This document shows positions 16,038 through 24,022 of a stretch of DNA of 64,000 nt, piece by piece. The stretch spans positions 236,379 through 300,378 of the forward strand of contig NZ_LZZW01000023.1 of NCBI RefSeq assembly GCF_014170375.1, in the 5' to 3' direction. Within the stretch, counting starts at the first letter, position 1; the number at the start of each line of letters is the position of its first letter. A program made the translations under genes and the position numbers. Below the pieces are notes generated by a model. The model was not told the DNA's origin. It ran no database searches and saw nothing but the letters and a program-made list of their open reading frames with translations. The DNA comes from Variovorax sp. UMC13 (lineage in GTDB: Bacteria; Pseudomonadota; Gammaproteobacteria; Burkholderiales; Burkholderiaceae_C).

Positions 16038-16661
16038 TCAGTGCGAGAGGTGCAGGCCGCACTCGCGGTTGTCTTCGCCCTTGGTCGGGTCCACGTAGTC
16101 GAAGTTGTTCGGCAGGCCGTGCGCCTCGCAGTATTCGTACAGATCCTTCGACGACCAGTGCAGCAGCGGCGCGACCTTGATCAGGCCGTCGGGGTTGATG
16201 CTGACCGGGTCCATCTGCGCGCGCACGGCGGTGTCGGTGGCGCGCAGCGCGGTGAACCAGACCCTGGGCGCGGTCTCGCGCAGCGCACGGGCGAAGGGCT
16301 CGAGCTTCACTTCTTCGGTGAAGGCCGCATGGCGCGGATCGTCGAGCGCGGGCGTGGGGCCATCCACGGCCTCGCGGTGCGCGCGCGAGCGGCGCGGCAG
16401 GTAGATGTGCAGGTCCAGGCCCAGCTGCTTCGTCACCTCGTCGGCGAAACGGTAGGTGGCTTCGGTGTTGTAGCCGTTGTCCATCCAGACCACCGGCACG
16501 TCGCGCCTGACGCGCGTGACCAGGTGCAGGATCACGGCTTCGAAGGGCCGGAAGTTGGTCGTGATGATCGCGGGCTGGCCCAGGCCGAGGGCCCAGTCCA
16601 CGAGGCCGGGCGCATTGCGTCCGAGTTCGGTGTTGACGTGTGCGAGGTCGATGCTGCTCAT
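16038..16661 (-). CDS. cysH: Adenylylsulfate/phosphoadenylylsulfate reductase, CysH
   Basis: A 207-residue protein from the ATG at 16661. The PP-loop-like substrate site TTNFRPFEAVILHLV is near residue 35, DGLIKVAPLLHW follows later, and the C-terminal ECGLH carries the catalytic cysteine. The only other cysteine is in YEYC. The two CC pairs that hold the [4Fe-4S] cluster of bacterial APS reductases are absent: the usual CC-R position before KxEPL reads FTEEVKLEPF. By family rules this suggests a PAPS-type enzyme, yet no cysC is present in the window. A longer frame to 16766 was rejected because it enters the conserved regulatory element. Confidence 0.92.
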   Translation of the reverse strand: MSSIDLAHVNTELGRNAPGLVDWALGLGQPAIITTNFRPFEAVILHLVTRVRRDVPVVWMDNGYNTEATYRFADEVTKQLGLDLHIYLPRRSRAHREAVDGPTPALDDPRHAAFTEEVKLEPFARALRETAPRVWFTALRATDTAVRAQMDPVSINPDGLIKVAPLLHWSSKDLYEYCEAHGLPNNFDYVDPTKGEDNRECGLHLSH

Positions 16662-16719
16662 GGGGAGGATTCCGGTGGAGGCCCGAACTTTAGGCAGAGG
16701 CCTTATGAAAGCAAACGAT

Positions 16720-16804
16720 CTTTTTGTTCGCGCTTCATGCGGATAAGCAAATGCACCAGCAACCATGCGGGTTGCGGCGCGGTTCGGTGGTGAATCCGGA
16801 TAAG
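16720..16804 (-). promoter_or_regulatory. Shared cys regulatory element upstream of cysH
   Basis: A block of about 55 bases (16720-16775) closely matches the block upstream of cysI at 19937-19992. Both contain GGATAAG and, about 25 bases on, CCATGCGGGTT. A second GGATAAG follows exactly 57 bp after the first (16741 and 16798), the same distance as before cysI. On the coding strand the core reads CTTATCCGCATGAAG. A weak promoter (TTGCTT, 16 bp, TAAAGT) lies between it and cysH. The position suits an activator such as CysB. The binding protein is inferred. Confidence 0.65.
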
Positions 16805-16856
16805 GCGCGAGCGGTGCTCCCTAGAATGAAAGCACCGCATCCAACCGCTCACACCG

Positions 16857-17663
16857 ATGGCCAATCGCTCCTATCTCTACAGCCTGAGCAATCGTCCCGC
16901 CTCCTACGCAGACCGCCCGGAGACGATCTCGGGCCTGTCCGAGTGGCCCTACGACGTGCCCTTCATGTACCGGCTGCTGATGTCCGGCGATCCGCGGCTC
17001 TGCGCCTCGCTGATCTCCGACGGCCTGGAAGGCGACGAGCCCGACGACAAGATCCGCCTGCATGCGATCGGCAGCGACTTCGCCACGGGCTTTGCGCGCG
17101 TGCAGCGTTTCATTGCGATCGTTCGCCATCTCGTCACGCTGCCGCCCTTGCCGGCGCCGCCCCCGGTGCCGAAGGCGCCCACGCTGGCGGAGCGCCTGAA
17201 GCGCTTCGTCTCGCCGCAGGCGGAAGCAGTGCCGGTCGCGGTGGTGGCGAAGCCCGTGGCGAGCGCGCAGCTGCTGGCCGGACTCGACGAGACGATCGCC
17301 TTCCTCGAAGCCCATCGCGACGAGCACCTGCTGCTGGAGACGGTCGAACTCGACTGCATGTCGGAGGAGACGGAAGAGGGCCTGCGCGGCTGTGTGGAAG
17401 CGGAGATCGCGCGCTGCATTGCAGCGGGTGCGGCGCTCGACGCGCTGCCGGACGACATCGCCCAGGCCGCGCAGCGGCTGCAGGCGGCGCTGCGCGCAGA
17501 ACAGGAAGCGCCGCTCGATGCCTTCTTCGGCCTGCGGCTTGACGACGGCTGCGACAGCACGCGCAGCGGCGCCACCGAGAACCCGTTGGGGCTTCAGTGG
17601 TCCGAGGTGCTGTATTTCGAACTGTTCGACCGCGCCGCCTTCGAGGAAGCGCAGCGCGGCTGA
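16857..17663 (+). CDS. Hypothetical protein (268 residues)
   Basis: I do not recognise a functional family. The protein starts MANRSYLYSLSN and has a conserved-looking N-terminal domain (to about residue 85), a proline-rich linker (LPPLPAPPPVPKAP, about residues 95-110), and an acidic helical C-terminal half. There is no signal peptide, membrane segment or catalytic motif I can name. It is transcribed against the cys genes, from the far side of the cysH regulatory region, with a TAGAAT hexamer about 30 bases upstream of the ATG as a possible -10. It converges on the DUF934 gene eleven bases away. It may be unrelated to sulfur metabolism. Confidence 0.7.
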   Translation: MANRSYLYSLSNRPASYADRPETISGLSEWPYDVPFMYRLLMSGDPRLCASLISDGLEGDEPDDKIRLHAIGSDFATGFARVQRFIAIVRHLVTLPPLPAPPPVPKAPTLAERLKRFVSPQAEAVPVAVVAKPVASAQLLAGLDETIAFLEAHRDEHLLLETVELDCMSEETEEGLRGCVEAEIARCIAAGAALDALPDDIAQAAQRLQAALRAEQEAPLDAFFGLRLDDGCDSTRSGATENPLGLQWSEVLYFELFDRAAFEEAQRG

Positions 17664-17674
17664 ACGGGAGGGCT

Positions 17675-18076
17675 TCAGGCGCCCGGGGCAGCCACGAAGT
17701 GCGGCGCGACGTTCACCGCATCGCCCTGGTAGAAAGCCGAGAAGCGCTCGAACTGGCGTTGCGCCGCCGAGGCGTCAACGCCTTCCTTGAGCACGGCGCT
17801 GGTGAAGCCGGTGCGTTCCATCTGCACCAGCTGGTCGATCAGCACGTCGCCGGTGGCGCGGATCTCGCCCTTGAAGCCCATGCGACGGCGCAGCAGGAAG
17901 GCCTGGCTGTAGGCCCTACCGTCGGTGAACTTCGGGAAGTGCAGGTCGATGCGGTCGATGTCCTGCAGGCAGACCTCGATCGCCTGCGGGTCGGCGTCGT
18001 TGGCCAGCTGCAGCACGCGCGGATCGCCGTCGTCGACGTGGTCTTCGGCGGCGAGAAGTTTGAGGGTCTGGCTCAT
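17675..18076 (-). CDS. DUF934 protein, sulfite-reductase partner
   Basis: A 133-residue protein from the ATG at 18076, which overlaps the end of cysI by four bases. DUF934 proteins accompany CysI in many proteobacteria and contain the FPKFTDGRAYSQAFLLRRR segment seen here at about residues 48-66. The biochemical role is not established; co-occurrence suggests an assembly or electron-transfer accessory for the single-subunit sulfite reductase. The start was chosen by coupling to cysI and by family length. Confidence 0.9.
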   Translation of the reverse strand: MSQTLKLLAAEDHVDDGDPRVLQLANDADPQAIEVCLQDIDRIDLHFPKFTDGRAYSQAFLLRRRMGFKGEIRATGDVLIDQLVQMERTGFTSAVLKEGVDASAAQRQFERFSAFYQGDAVNVAPHFVAAPGA

Positions 18077-19854
18077 GCTGCCACCTCTTCGGCCTTGAAG
18101 CGCGCACCGTTGGCAGCGGCCTTGAACGGGTCGTGGCCCACGCGGCGCAGCGTGTCGATGAAGGTCTCTCCCGCGTTGCGGGTGTCGCGGTAGGCGCCGA
18201 GCACGGCCTCGATCACCTCGGGCACTTCGGCCGCCGAGAAGGAGGGGCCGACCGCCTTGCCGGCCTGGGCCGGGCCGCTGAGGTCGGAGCCGTCGGAGCC
18301 GGCCAGCGTGACCTGGTACCACTCCTTGCCGTCCTTGTCGACGCCCAGGATGCCGATGTGGCCGCTGTGGTGGTGGCCGCAGGAGTTGATGCAGCCGCTG
18401 ATGTGCAGGTCGATCTCGCCCAGGTCGTCGAGCTCGTCGAGGTCCTGGTAGCGCTCGGTGATGGCTTCGGCGATCGGGATCGAGCGCGCGTTGGCCAGCG
18501 CGCAGAAGTCGCCGCCGGGGCAGGCGATCATGTCCGTCAGCAGGTGCACGTTGGCGCTCGCGAAGCCGGCCTCGCGCGCGGCCAGCCACAGCGCGTGCAG
18601 GTCTTCGGCATGCACCCAGGGCAGCAGCAGGTTCTGGTCGTGCGTCACGCGCACCTCGCCAGCACTGAAGCGGTCGGCCAGGCGGGCGGCGGTGTCGAGC
18701 TGGTCGGCCGAGGCATCGCCGGGCGCCTGCTTCAGGCGCTTGAACGACAGCGTGACCGCGCGCAGCGCCGGGTTCTGGTGCGGCGCCACGTTGCGCGCCA
18801 GCCAGCGCGCGAACTGCACGTCCTCGGCGGCCTGCTGGCGCAGCGCGGCCTCGGTCTGCTCGGCGCTCTGCAGCACGCGGGTGGCCAGCGTGGGCGGCAC
18901 GAAGGAGGCGGCCACGCGGTCGTACTCGGCCTGCGTGATGGTGTGCGGCGCGCCGTCGTGTTCGAGGATCTGCCGGTATTCGGCATCGACGTCGTCGATG
19001 TAGCGCTGGCCTTCGGCCTTGACCAGGATCTTGATGCGCGCCTTGTAGATGTTGTCGCGCCGGCCGTAGCGGTTGTAGACCCGCACCACGGCCTCGAGGT
19101 AGTTCATGATCTGGTTCCAGGGCAGGAACTCGCGCAGCACGCTGCCCACGATGGGCGTGCGGCCCATGCCGCCGCCCACCTGGACGCGGAAGCCCAGCTC
19201 GCCGGCCTCGTTCTTGATCAGCTTCAGGCCCACGTCGTGCCAGCCGGTGGCGGCACGGTCTTCGGTGGCGCCGGTGATCGCGATCTTGAACTTGCGCGGC
19301 AGGAAGGCGAATTCGGGGTGCAGCGTGCTCCACTGCCGCATGATCTCGGCGAAGGGGCGCGGATCGGCCACCTCGTCAACCGCCACGCCGGCGCGCTCGT
19401 CGCTGGTGATGTTGCGGATGCAGTTGCCGCTGGTCTGGATGCCGTGCATGTCGACCGAAGCCAGCAGGTCCATCACGTCGGCGCTCTTTGCCAGCGGGAT
19501 CCAGTTGTACTGCACGTTCTGGCGCGTGGTGAAGTGCGCATAGTGCGTGGGCAGCTTGAGCGAACCCAGCTTGCCCTGGGTCTCGATCGCCTTCTGGTAG
19601 ACGGCCGCCTCGGGCTCGTCGTACTCGCGCGCGATGCGGGCCAGCACGCGCAGCTGGCGGCTCGAGAGCTCGCCGTAGGGCACGGCCACGCGCAGCATCG
19701 GTGCATAGCGCTGGACGTACCAGCCGTTCTGCAGCCGCAGCGGACGGAAATCGTCCTCCGGGAGCTTGCCGGCCTGCCAGCGTTCCAGCTGGTCGCGAAA
19801 CTGCGCCGCGCGCAGGTGCACGAACTGGCGATCGAAATCTGTGTATTGGTACAT
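18073..19854 (-). CDS. cysI: Ferredoxin/flavoprotein-dependent sulfite (nitrite) reductase, CysI
   Basis: A 593-residue siroheme/[4Fe-4S] reductase with two ferredoxin-like half domains and two siroheme-binding halves. The cluster cysteines are in CPGGDFC (about residues 442-448) and CINSC (about 487-491), followed by GHHHSGHIG. It reduces sulfite to sulfide with six electrons. No cysJ flavoprotein is present in the window, whereas a ferredoxin and its reductase lie in the same cys cluster. It leads a two-gene operon with DUF934 and has the shared cys regulatory element upstream. Confidence 0.95.
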   Translation of the reverse strand: MYQYTDFDRQFVHLRAAQFRDQLERWQAGKLPEDDFRPLRLQNGWYVQRYAPMLRVAVPYGELSSRQLRVLARIAREYDEPEAAVYQKAIETQGKLGSLKLPTHYAHFTTRQNVQYNWIPLAKSADVMDLLASVDMHGIQTSGNCIRNITSDERAGVAVDEVADPRPFAEIMRQWSTLHPEFAFLPRKFKIAITGATEDRAATGWHDVGLKLIKNEAGELGFRVQVGGGMGRTPIVGSVLREFLPWNQIMNYLEAVVRVYNRYGRRDNIYKARIKILVKAEGQRYIDDVDAEYRQILEHDGAPHTITQAEYDRVAASFVPPTLATRVLQSAEQTEAALRQQAAEDVQFARWLARNVAPHQNPALRAVTLSFKRLKQAPGDASADQLDTAARLADRFSAGEVRVTHDQNLLLPWVHAEDLHALWLAAREAGFASANVHLLTDMIACPGGDFCALANARSIPIAEAITERYQDLDELDDLGEIDLHISGCINSCGHHHSGHIGILGVDKDGKEWYQVTLAGSDGSDLSGPAQAGKAVGPSFSAAEVPEVIEAVLGAYRDTRNAGETFIDTLRRVGHDPFKAAANGARFKAEEVAA

Positions 19855-19936
19855 CGTGTGAAAGTCTTGAAGTGCGGTGCGTCCAGCGCCACCAAGAACC
19901 GGCGACTGTAGGAGGGCACTGCACGGAAACCAACTA

Positions 19937-20022
19937 TTTTTTGGTTCGCGGCTTATATGGATAAGTTTATGCGCCAGCGCCCATGCGGGTTTCCGGGCGT
20001 TTCAAGACCGTTTCTGGATAAG
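19937..20022 (-). promoter_or_regulatory. Shared cys regulatory element upstream of cysI
   Basis: Second copy of the element found before cysH. It holds GGATAAG at 19959 and again at 20016, exactly 57 bp apart, and the CCATGCGGGTT block between them. On the coding strand the core contains the inverted repeat CTTAT-CCAT-ATAAG. Downstream on the coding strand a TTGGTT, 17 bp, TACAGT promoter precedes the 5' leader of cysI. The matching spacing at two sulfur promoters argues for one activator, most likely CysB-type. This is inference from position. Confidence 0.68.
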
Positions 20023-20103
20023 GAAATCTGCGGCCCGGCCGGGGCGTCCGGGCCGGTTCGCAGGGCGGGATCGTACGGCTCCGCAACCCGGGGCTGCGCC
20101 GGC

Positions 20104-20484
20104 TCAGCCGGTCACCAGGCTCAGGATGTTGCCGTCCGGGTCCTTGAACCACGCGATGCGCATGCCTTGGGAATGGTGGATGTCGCCCTCGAGCTGCGTG
20201 TCCGGCATGTCCGGGTAGTGCTCGAAGCGCACGCCCTTGGCGGCGAGCGTTTTCGCGATCTGCTCGATCTCCTCGCCGACCGCCCAGCTCATGGCAGTGG
20301 CCTGGTTGCTGCCGGCGAAATCGGAGCGGTAGACGAAGAACTGCGAGGCGCCGCTCTGGAACGTCAGCACGTCTTCGCATTCCGATGCGACCTGCGTCAG
20401 GCCCAGCGTGTCCTCGTAGAACTGGCGCGCCGCCTCGATGTCCTTGACGGCGAGGTTGGCAATGGCTTCCTTGTTGGCGAGCAT
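20104..20484 (-). CDS. VOC superfamily (glyoxalase-fold) protein
   Basis: A 126-residue single-domain vicinal-oxygen-chelate protein with two beta-alpha-beta-beta-beta modules. It contains DIEAARQFYEDTLGL at about residues 17-31 and a C-terminal AWFKDPDGNILSLV, which supplies the usual final motif. The substrate is not predictable: members include glyoxalases, dioxygenases and resistance proteins. It begins behind GGAG sequences and stands alone between the cysI regulatory region and the transglutaminase gene. Confidence 0.85.
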   Translation of the reverse strand: MLANKEAIANLAVKDIEAARQFYEDTLGLTQVASECEDVLTFQSGASQFFVYRSDFAGSNQATAMSWAVGEEIEQIAKTLAAKGVRFEHYPDMPDTQLEGDIHHSQGMRIAWFKDPDGNILSLVTG

Positions 20485-20580
20485 GGCGGTCTCCTTCCGG
20501 AAATTCCGGGAAGCGATTGCAGCGCCGAATGCCCGGCAACGGCGTAGGACAGGCGCCCTGTTGCGTTTGCCCGCGACCGC

Positions 20581-21477
20581 TCAGCTCGCGTGCCGCTTGA
20601 CCTGCACCGAGGCCTCGAGCCCCACGTAGGCATCGGCCTCGCCATACCAGCTGCCCGACACGGGGGCGGCGAAGGCCGGGTCGCGCGCCACGCCGACGCG
20701 GATCAGCTGGCTGCCGCCCAGCAGGTTGTTGGTCGGGTCGTAGGCCACCCAGCCCGCGCCGGGCAGGTAGGCCTGCAGCCAGGCGTGGGTGGCGCCGGCA
20801 CCGGTCATCGCACCTTCGCCCGCGGGTGCGGCGACGTCGAGCGCGCTGTCGTAGAGGTAGCCCGAGACGAAGCGCGTCGCCACGCCCAGCCGGCGCATGG
20901 CCTCCATCATCAGCAGCGCGTAGTCGCGGCAGCTGCCGCCCCCCAGCGCCAGGGTCTGCAGCGGGGTCTGCGTGCCTTCCTCGTCGCGGGTCTCGTAGCG
21001 GAAGTTCTGGTTGATGTGCTGGTTCATGCGGCCGAGCAGGTCGCGCGTGCCGGTCGGGCCGTCGTGGCGGAAGAACTGGTGCGCCCACGCGATCAGCGTG
21101 CCGTCGGGGTCGTCGTGGTGTGGGCGCAGGTAGTGCTCCAGGTCCAGCCGGTCCTGCAGCGAGTAGGCGAAGGGCAGGAACTCGGCCGAAGGCGAGAGCA
21201 GGGAGAGATCCTGGGTGACGTCGGCGCGCTCGATGGTGAAGGAGGCCACCAGCCGCAGTTCCAGCGCCGGCTGGATCGGCTGCACCAGCGCCACGGAGTT
21301 GGAGTGCGGGTCCTGGATCATGCGCACGATCGCCTCGGGGCTGACCTGCAGGTCGGTCGCCAGCACCCGCAGGTCGTGGCTGTCGCGCGGGCGGAACATG
21401 ACGCGGTGCTCGCCGAAGGTGACCGGCGTGCTGTAGCGGTAGACCGTGGTGTGGGTGATGTCGTAGCGGGTGGGCAT
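20581..21477 (-). CDS. Transglutaminase-like cysteine protease-fold protein
   Basis: A 298-residue protein with an N-terminal bacterial transglutaminase-like beta domain (starts TRYDITHTTVYRYSTPV) and a C-terminal core. The catalytic triad is readable: cysteine in GGGSCRDYALLMMEAMR, histidine in GATHAWLQAYLPG, and aspartate in YDPTNN. No signal peptide is seen. It probably acts as a peptidase or amidase. It is divergent from the cyclopropane-synthase-like methyltransferase gene, across a gap with a clear ECF11-type promoter pointing the other way. The ATG at 21477 fits the family start; an ATG nine bases upstream is an alternative. Confidence 0.88.
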   Translation of the reverse strand: MPTRYDITHTTVYRYSTPVTFGEHRVMFRPRDSHDLRVLATDLQVSPEAIVRMIQDPHSNSVALVQPIQPALELRLVASFTIERADVTQDLSLLSPSAEFLPFAYSLQDRLDLEHYLRPHHDDPDGTLIAWAHQFFRHDGPTGTRDLLGRMNQHINQNFRYETRDEEGTQTPLQTLALGGGSCRDYALLMMEAMRRLGVATRFVSGYLYDSALDVAAPAGEGAMTGAGATHAWLQAYLPGAGWVAYDPTNNLLGGSQLIRVGVARDPAFAAPVSGSWYGEADAYVGLEASVQVKRHAS

Positions 21478-21507
21478 GGGCTGCATTCTGCGCGTGTACT
21501 GCGACGT

Positions 21508-21535
21508 TGATCCAGTCGGGACTTTGCTGCGTATA
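21508..21535 (+). promoter_or_regulatory. ECF11-type promoter of the methyltransferase/DUF operon
   Basis: TGATCC at 21508-21513, a 16-bp spacer, and CGTATA at 21530-21535. This is the best of three similar promoters in this island and agrees with the TGATC...CGTA form described for ECF11 sigma factors. The expected start of transcription is about 40 bases before the ATG at 21583. The sigma factor that should read it is encoded at 25827-26396. Confidence 0.75.
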
Positions 21536-21582
21536 GGCAGTAGCGGCGCCCCATCGCGGTGCCATCCAACGAGGACACACGC

Positions 21583-22626
21583 ATGTCGCAAACCACTGAA
21601 GTCGCCATCCGTTCGGTCGAACGGGGCCTGGTGCCCGATCGCCTGGTGCGCATGGGCATTCGCCGCCTGCTGATGCAGCGGGTGCTTGAACTGCAGGACG
21701 AAGACGCCGAGGCCTCGGCCGCGCTCAAGCAGGCCTTCGTCGAGGAGATGCAGGCCGCCTCGCTGGCGCCGCTGCCCGAGAAGGCCAACGAACAGCACTA
21801 CGAGGTGCCGGCCGCCTTCTTCGGCGAGGTGCTGGGCATGCACCGCAAGTACAGCAGCTGCCACTGGCCCGAGGGCGTCGAGACGCTGGCCGACGCCGAG
21901 GCCGCGGCGCTGGCCGCCACCTGCGAACGCGCCGGGCTGGTCGACGGGCAGGTGGTGCTGGAACTGGGGTGCGGCTGGGGCTCGCTCACGCTGTGGATGG
22001 CCGAGCACTACCCGCGCAGCCGCATCACGGCGCTGTCGAACTCGAACTCGCAGCGCGAGTACATCGAGGCGGAGGCCAAGCGGCGCGGGCTGTCCAACGT
22101 GCGCGTGCTGACGCGCGACATCAACCAGTTCGATACGGCCGACCGCTTCGACCGGGTGGTGTCGGTCGAGATGTTCGAGCACCTGCGCAACTGGCCGCGG
22201 GCCTTCGCCAACGTGGCGCGCTGGTTGCGGCCCGACGGCCGCTTCTTCATGCACGTGTTCGCGCACCGCGGCGCGCCTTACCCCTTCGTCGAGCGCGACG
22301 CGAGCGACTGGATGAGCCGCTACTTCTTCTCGGGCGGCATGATGCCAAGCGACGACCTGGCGCTGCGTTGCCAGGACGACCTGCGGCTCTTGCAGCAGTG
22401 GCGCTGGGACGGCACCCACTACCAGCGCACCTCGGAGGCCTGGCTGCGCAACATGGACCAGCGCCGCGCCACGCTGATGCCGCTGTTCCGCGAGACCTAC
22501 GGCGAGGAGGCCGACGTCTGGTGGGTGCGCTGGCGGCTGTTCTTCATGTCGGTGGCCGAGCTGTTCGGCTACGACGACGGCCAGCGCTGGTGGGTCAGCC
22601 ACTACCTGTTCGAGCGGCGCGCATGA
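21583..22626 (+). CDS. Cyclopropane-fatty-acid-synthase-family SAM methyltransferase 1
   Basis: A 347-residue methyltransferase with a short N-terminal region instead of the lipid-binding domain of CFA synthase. HYEVPAAFFGEVLGMHRKYS is near residue 60, and the SAM motif LELGCGWGSLTLWMAEH near residues 120-136 is followed by VVSVEMFEHL. It likely methylates an unsaturated or modified fatty acyl chain in phospholipids. The ATG at 21583 was chosen over one 24 bases earlier because it gives the shorter, typical N-terminus. It is the first gene of a five-gene operon whose members overlap by four bases, driven by an ECF11-type promoter. Confidence 0.88.
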   Translation: MSQTTEVAIRSVERGLVPDRLVRMGIRRLLMQRVLELQDEDAEASAALKQAFVEEMQAASLAPLPEKANEQHYEVPAAFFGEVLGMHRKYSSCHWPEGVETLADAEAAALAATCERAGLVDGQVVLELGCGWGSLTLWMAEHYPRSRITALSNSNSQREYIEAEAKRRGLSNVRVLTRDINQFDTADRFDRVVSVEMFEHLRNWPRAFANVARWLRPDGRFFMHVFAHRGAPYPFVERDASDWMSRYFFSGGMMPSDDLALRCQDDLRLLQQWRWDGTHYQRTSEAWLRNMDQRRATLMPLFRETYGEEADVWWVRWRLFFMSVAELFGYDDGQRWWVSHYLFERRA

Positions 22627-23225
22627 CGGTCGCCCTGGCCCCCATGGCGGCGCCTCCGACCTCGCCCGGGGCGGCTGACGGCCGGCCCACCCGCACGGTG
22701 CTGCTGGCCAACGTCGCGCTGTCGCAGCTGGCCTGGTTCGCGGCGGTGCTCGGTGCCGCCCATCACATGGCGCTGGCCGGCACGCTGTGCGCGGTGGCCG
22801 TGATCTGCTGGCACCTGTCGGTGTCGGCGCGGCCGGGCCGTGAGGCGCTGCTGGTGGCGCTGGCCTGCGCGATCGGCTTCACGGTCGAGACGATGGTGGC
22901 GCTGCAGGGCAACGTGGCCTACCCCTCGGGCCAGCCCGATCTGCACTTCGCGCCCTACTGGATGGTGGCGCTGTGGGGGCTGTTTGCGATCGCGCTCAAC
23001 GTGAGCCTGCGCTGGCTGCGGCCCCGGCTGTGGCTGGCGGCCCTGCTGGGCGCCATCGTCGGGCCGCTCGCGTTTTCCTCGGGCGTGCGGCTGGGCGGCG
23101 CGGCCTTCGTCCACACGGTGCCGGCGTTGGTCACGCTGGCGCTGGTGTGGGGCGGGATGCTGCCCTTGCTGGTGCGGCTGTCGGTGCGCTTCGACGGCGT
23201 CCGGGCCGAAGGGTCGAGGCCATGA
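22623..23225 (+). CDS. DUF2878-type membrane protein
   Basis: A 200-residue protein with about five to six hydrophobic segments and few charged residues, placing it in the inner membrane. The pattern, including HFAPYWMVALWGLFA and a late FSSGVRLGG, fits the DUF2878 family, whose function is unknown. It overlaps the methyltransferase stop (ATGA) and its own stop overlaps the next gene, so it is translated as part of the stress operon. A role in membrane-lipid change is inferred only from its neighbours. Confidence 0.8.
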   Translation: MTVALAPMAAPPTSPGAADGRPTRTVLLANVALSQLAWFAAVLGAAHHMALAGTLCAVAVICWHLSVSARPGREALLVALACAIGFTVETMVALQGNVAYPSGQPDLHFAPYWMVALWGLFAIALNVSLRWLRPRLWLAALLGAIVGPLAFSSGVRLGGAAFVHTVPALVTLALVWGGMLPLLVRLSVRFDGVRAEGSRP

Positions 23226-24022
23226 GTGCATCGACCGCCTTTGCCGGCCTGGCGCTGACCGTGGCGCTGGCCGCGCTGACCTGGCTCGCGAGCCTGCGGC
23301 GCGACGACGTGAGCCTGGTCGACCGGGTCTGGTCGCTGCTGATCGTCGGCGCGGGCTGGGTCTATGCGCTGCTGACGCCGGAGGTCGGCGCGCGCGGTTT
23401 CTGGATGCTGGCGCTGGCCAGCGCCTGGGCGCTGCGACTGAGCCTGTTCATCACCTGGCGCAACTGGGGCCACGGCGAGGAACGCCGCTACCAGGAGATC
23501 CGCGAGCGCAACCAGCCGGGCTACCGCTTCAAGAGCCTCTACCTGGTGTTCCTGCTGCAGGCGGTGCTGGCCTGGGTGGTGTCGGCGCCGTTCCTCGCCG
23601 GGGTGGCGGCGGCACGGCCACTGAATGCGCTCGATGGCGTGGGCCTCGCGCTGGCGGCCTTCGGCATCGTCTTCGAGGCGATCGGCGACGCGCAGATGGC
23701 GCGTTTCAAGGCCGACCCCGCCCACAAGGGCCAGGTGATGGACCGCGGCCTGTGGCGCTACACCCGCCATCCCAACTATTTCGGCGAGGCCTGCATCTGG
23801 TGGGGCCTGTGGCTCGCGGCGCTGGCCGGCGCGGGCTGGGCCGGTGCCTGGAGCATCGTGTCGCCGCTGCTCATGACGGTGCTGCTGCTCAAGGTCTCCG
23901 GCGTGAAGCTGCTCGAGAAGGACATCGCCGAGCGCCGGCCGGCCTACCGCGACTACATTGCGCGCACCAACGCCTTCGTGCCCGGTCCGGTGCGTGGCGG
24001 TGGGAAGGGGCCCGCGCCATGA
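23222..24022 (+). CDS. DUF1295 membrane protein (isoprenylcysteine-methyltransferase/steroid-reductase-like)
   Basis: A 266-residue protein with about seven membrane helices. The signature RYTRHPNYFGEACIWWGLWL near residues 178-197 is shared by DUF1295 and isoprenylcysteine carboxyl methyltransferase-like enzymes, where it helps bind a cofactor. The C-terminal region has LLEKDIAERRPAYRDYIARTNAF. DUF1295 genes accompany ECF11/ChrR modules in other bacteria. It overlaps both neighbours by four bases. A reductase or methyltransferase acting on lipid is likely. Confidence 0.88.
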   Translation: MSASTAFAGLALTVALAALTWLASLRRDDVSLVDRVWSLLIVGAGWVYALLTPEVGARGFWMLALASAWALRLSLFITWRNWGHGEERRYQEIRERNQPGYRFKSLYLVFLLQAVLAWVVSAPFLAGVAAARPLNALDGVGLALAAFGIVFEAIGDAQMARFKADPAHKGQVMDRGLWRYTRHPNYFGEACIWWGLWLAALAGAGWAGAWSIVSPLLMTVLLLKVSGVKLLEKDIAERRPAYRDYIARTNAFVPGPVRGGGKGPAP

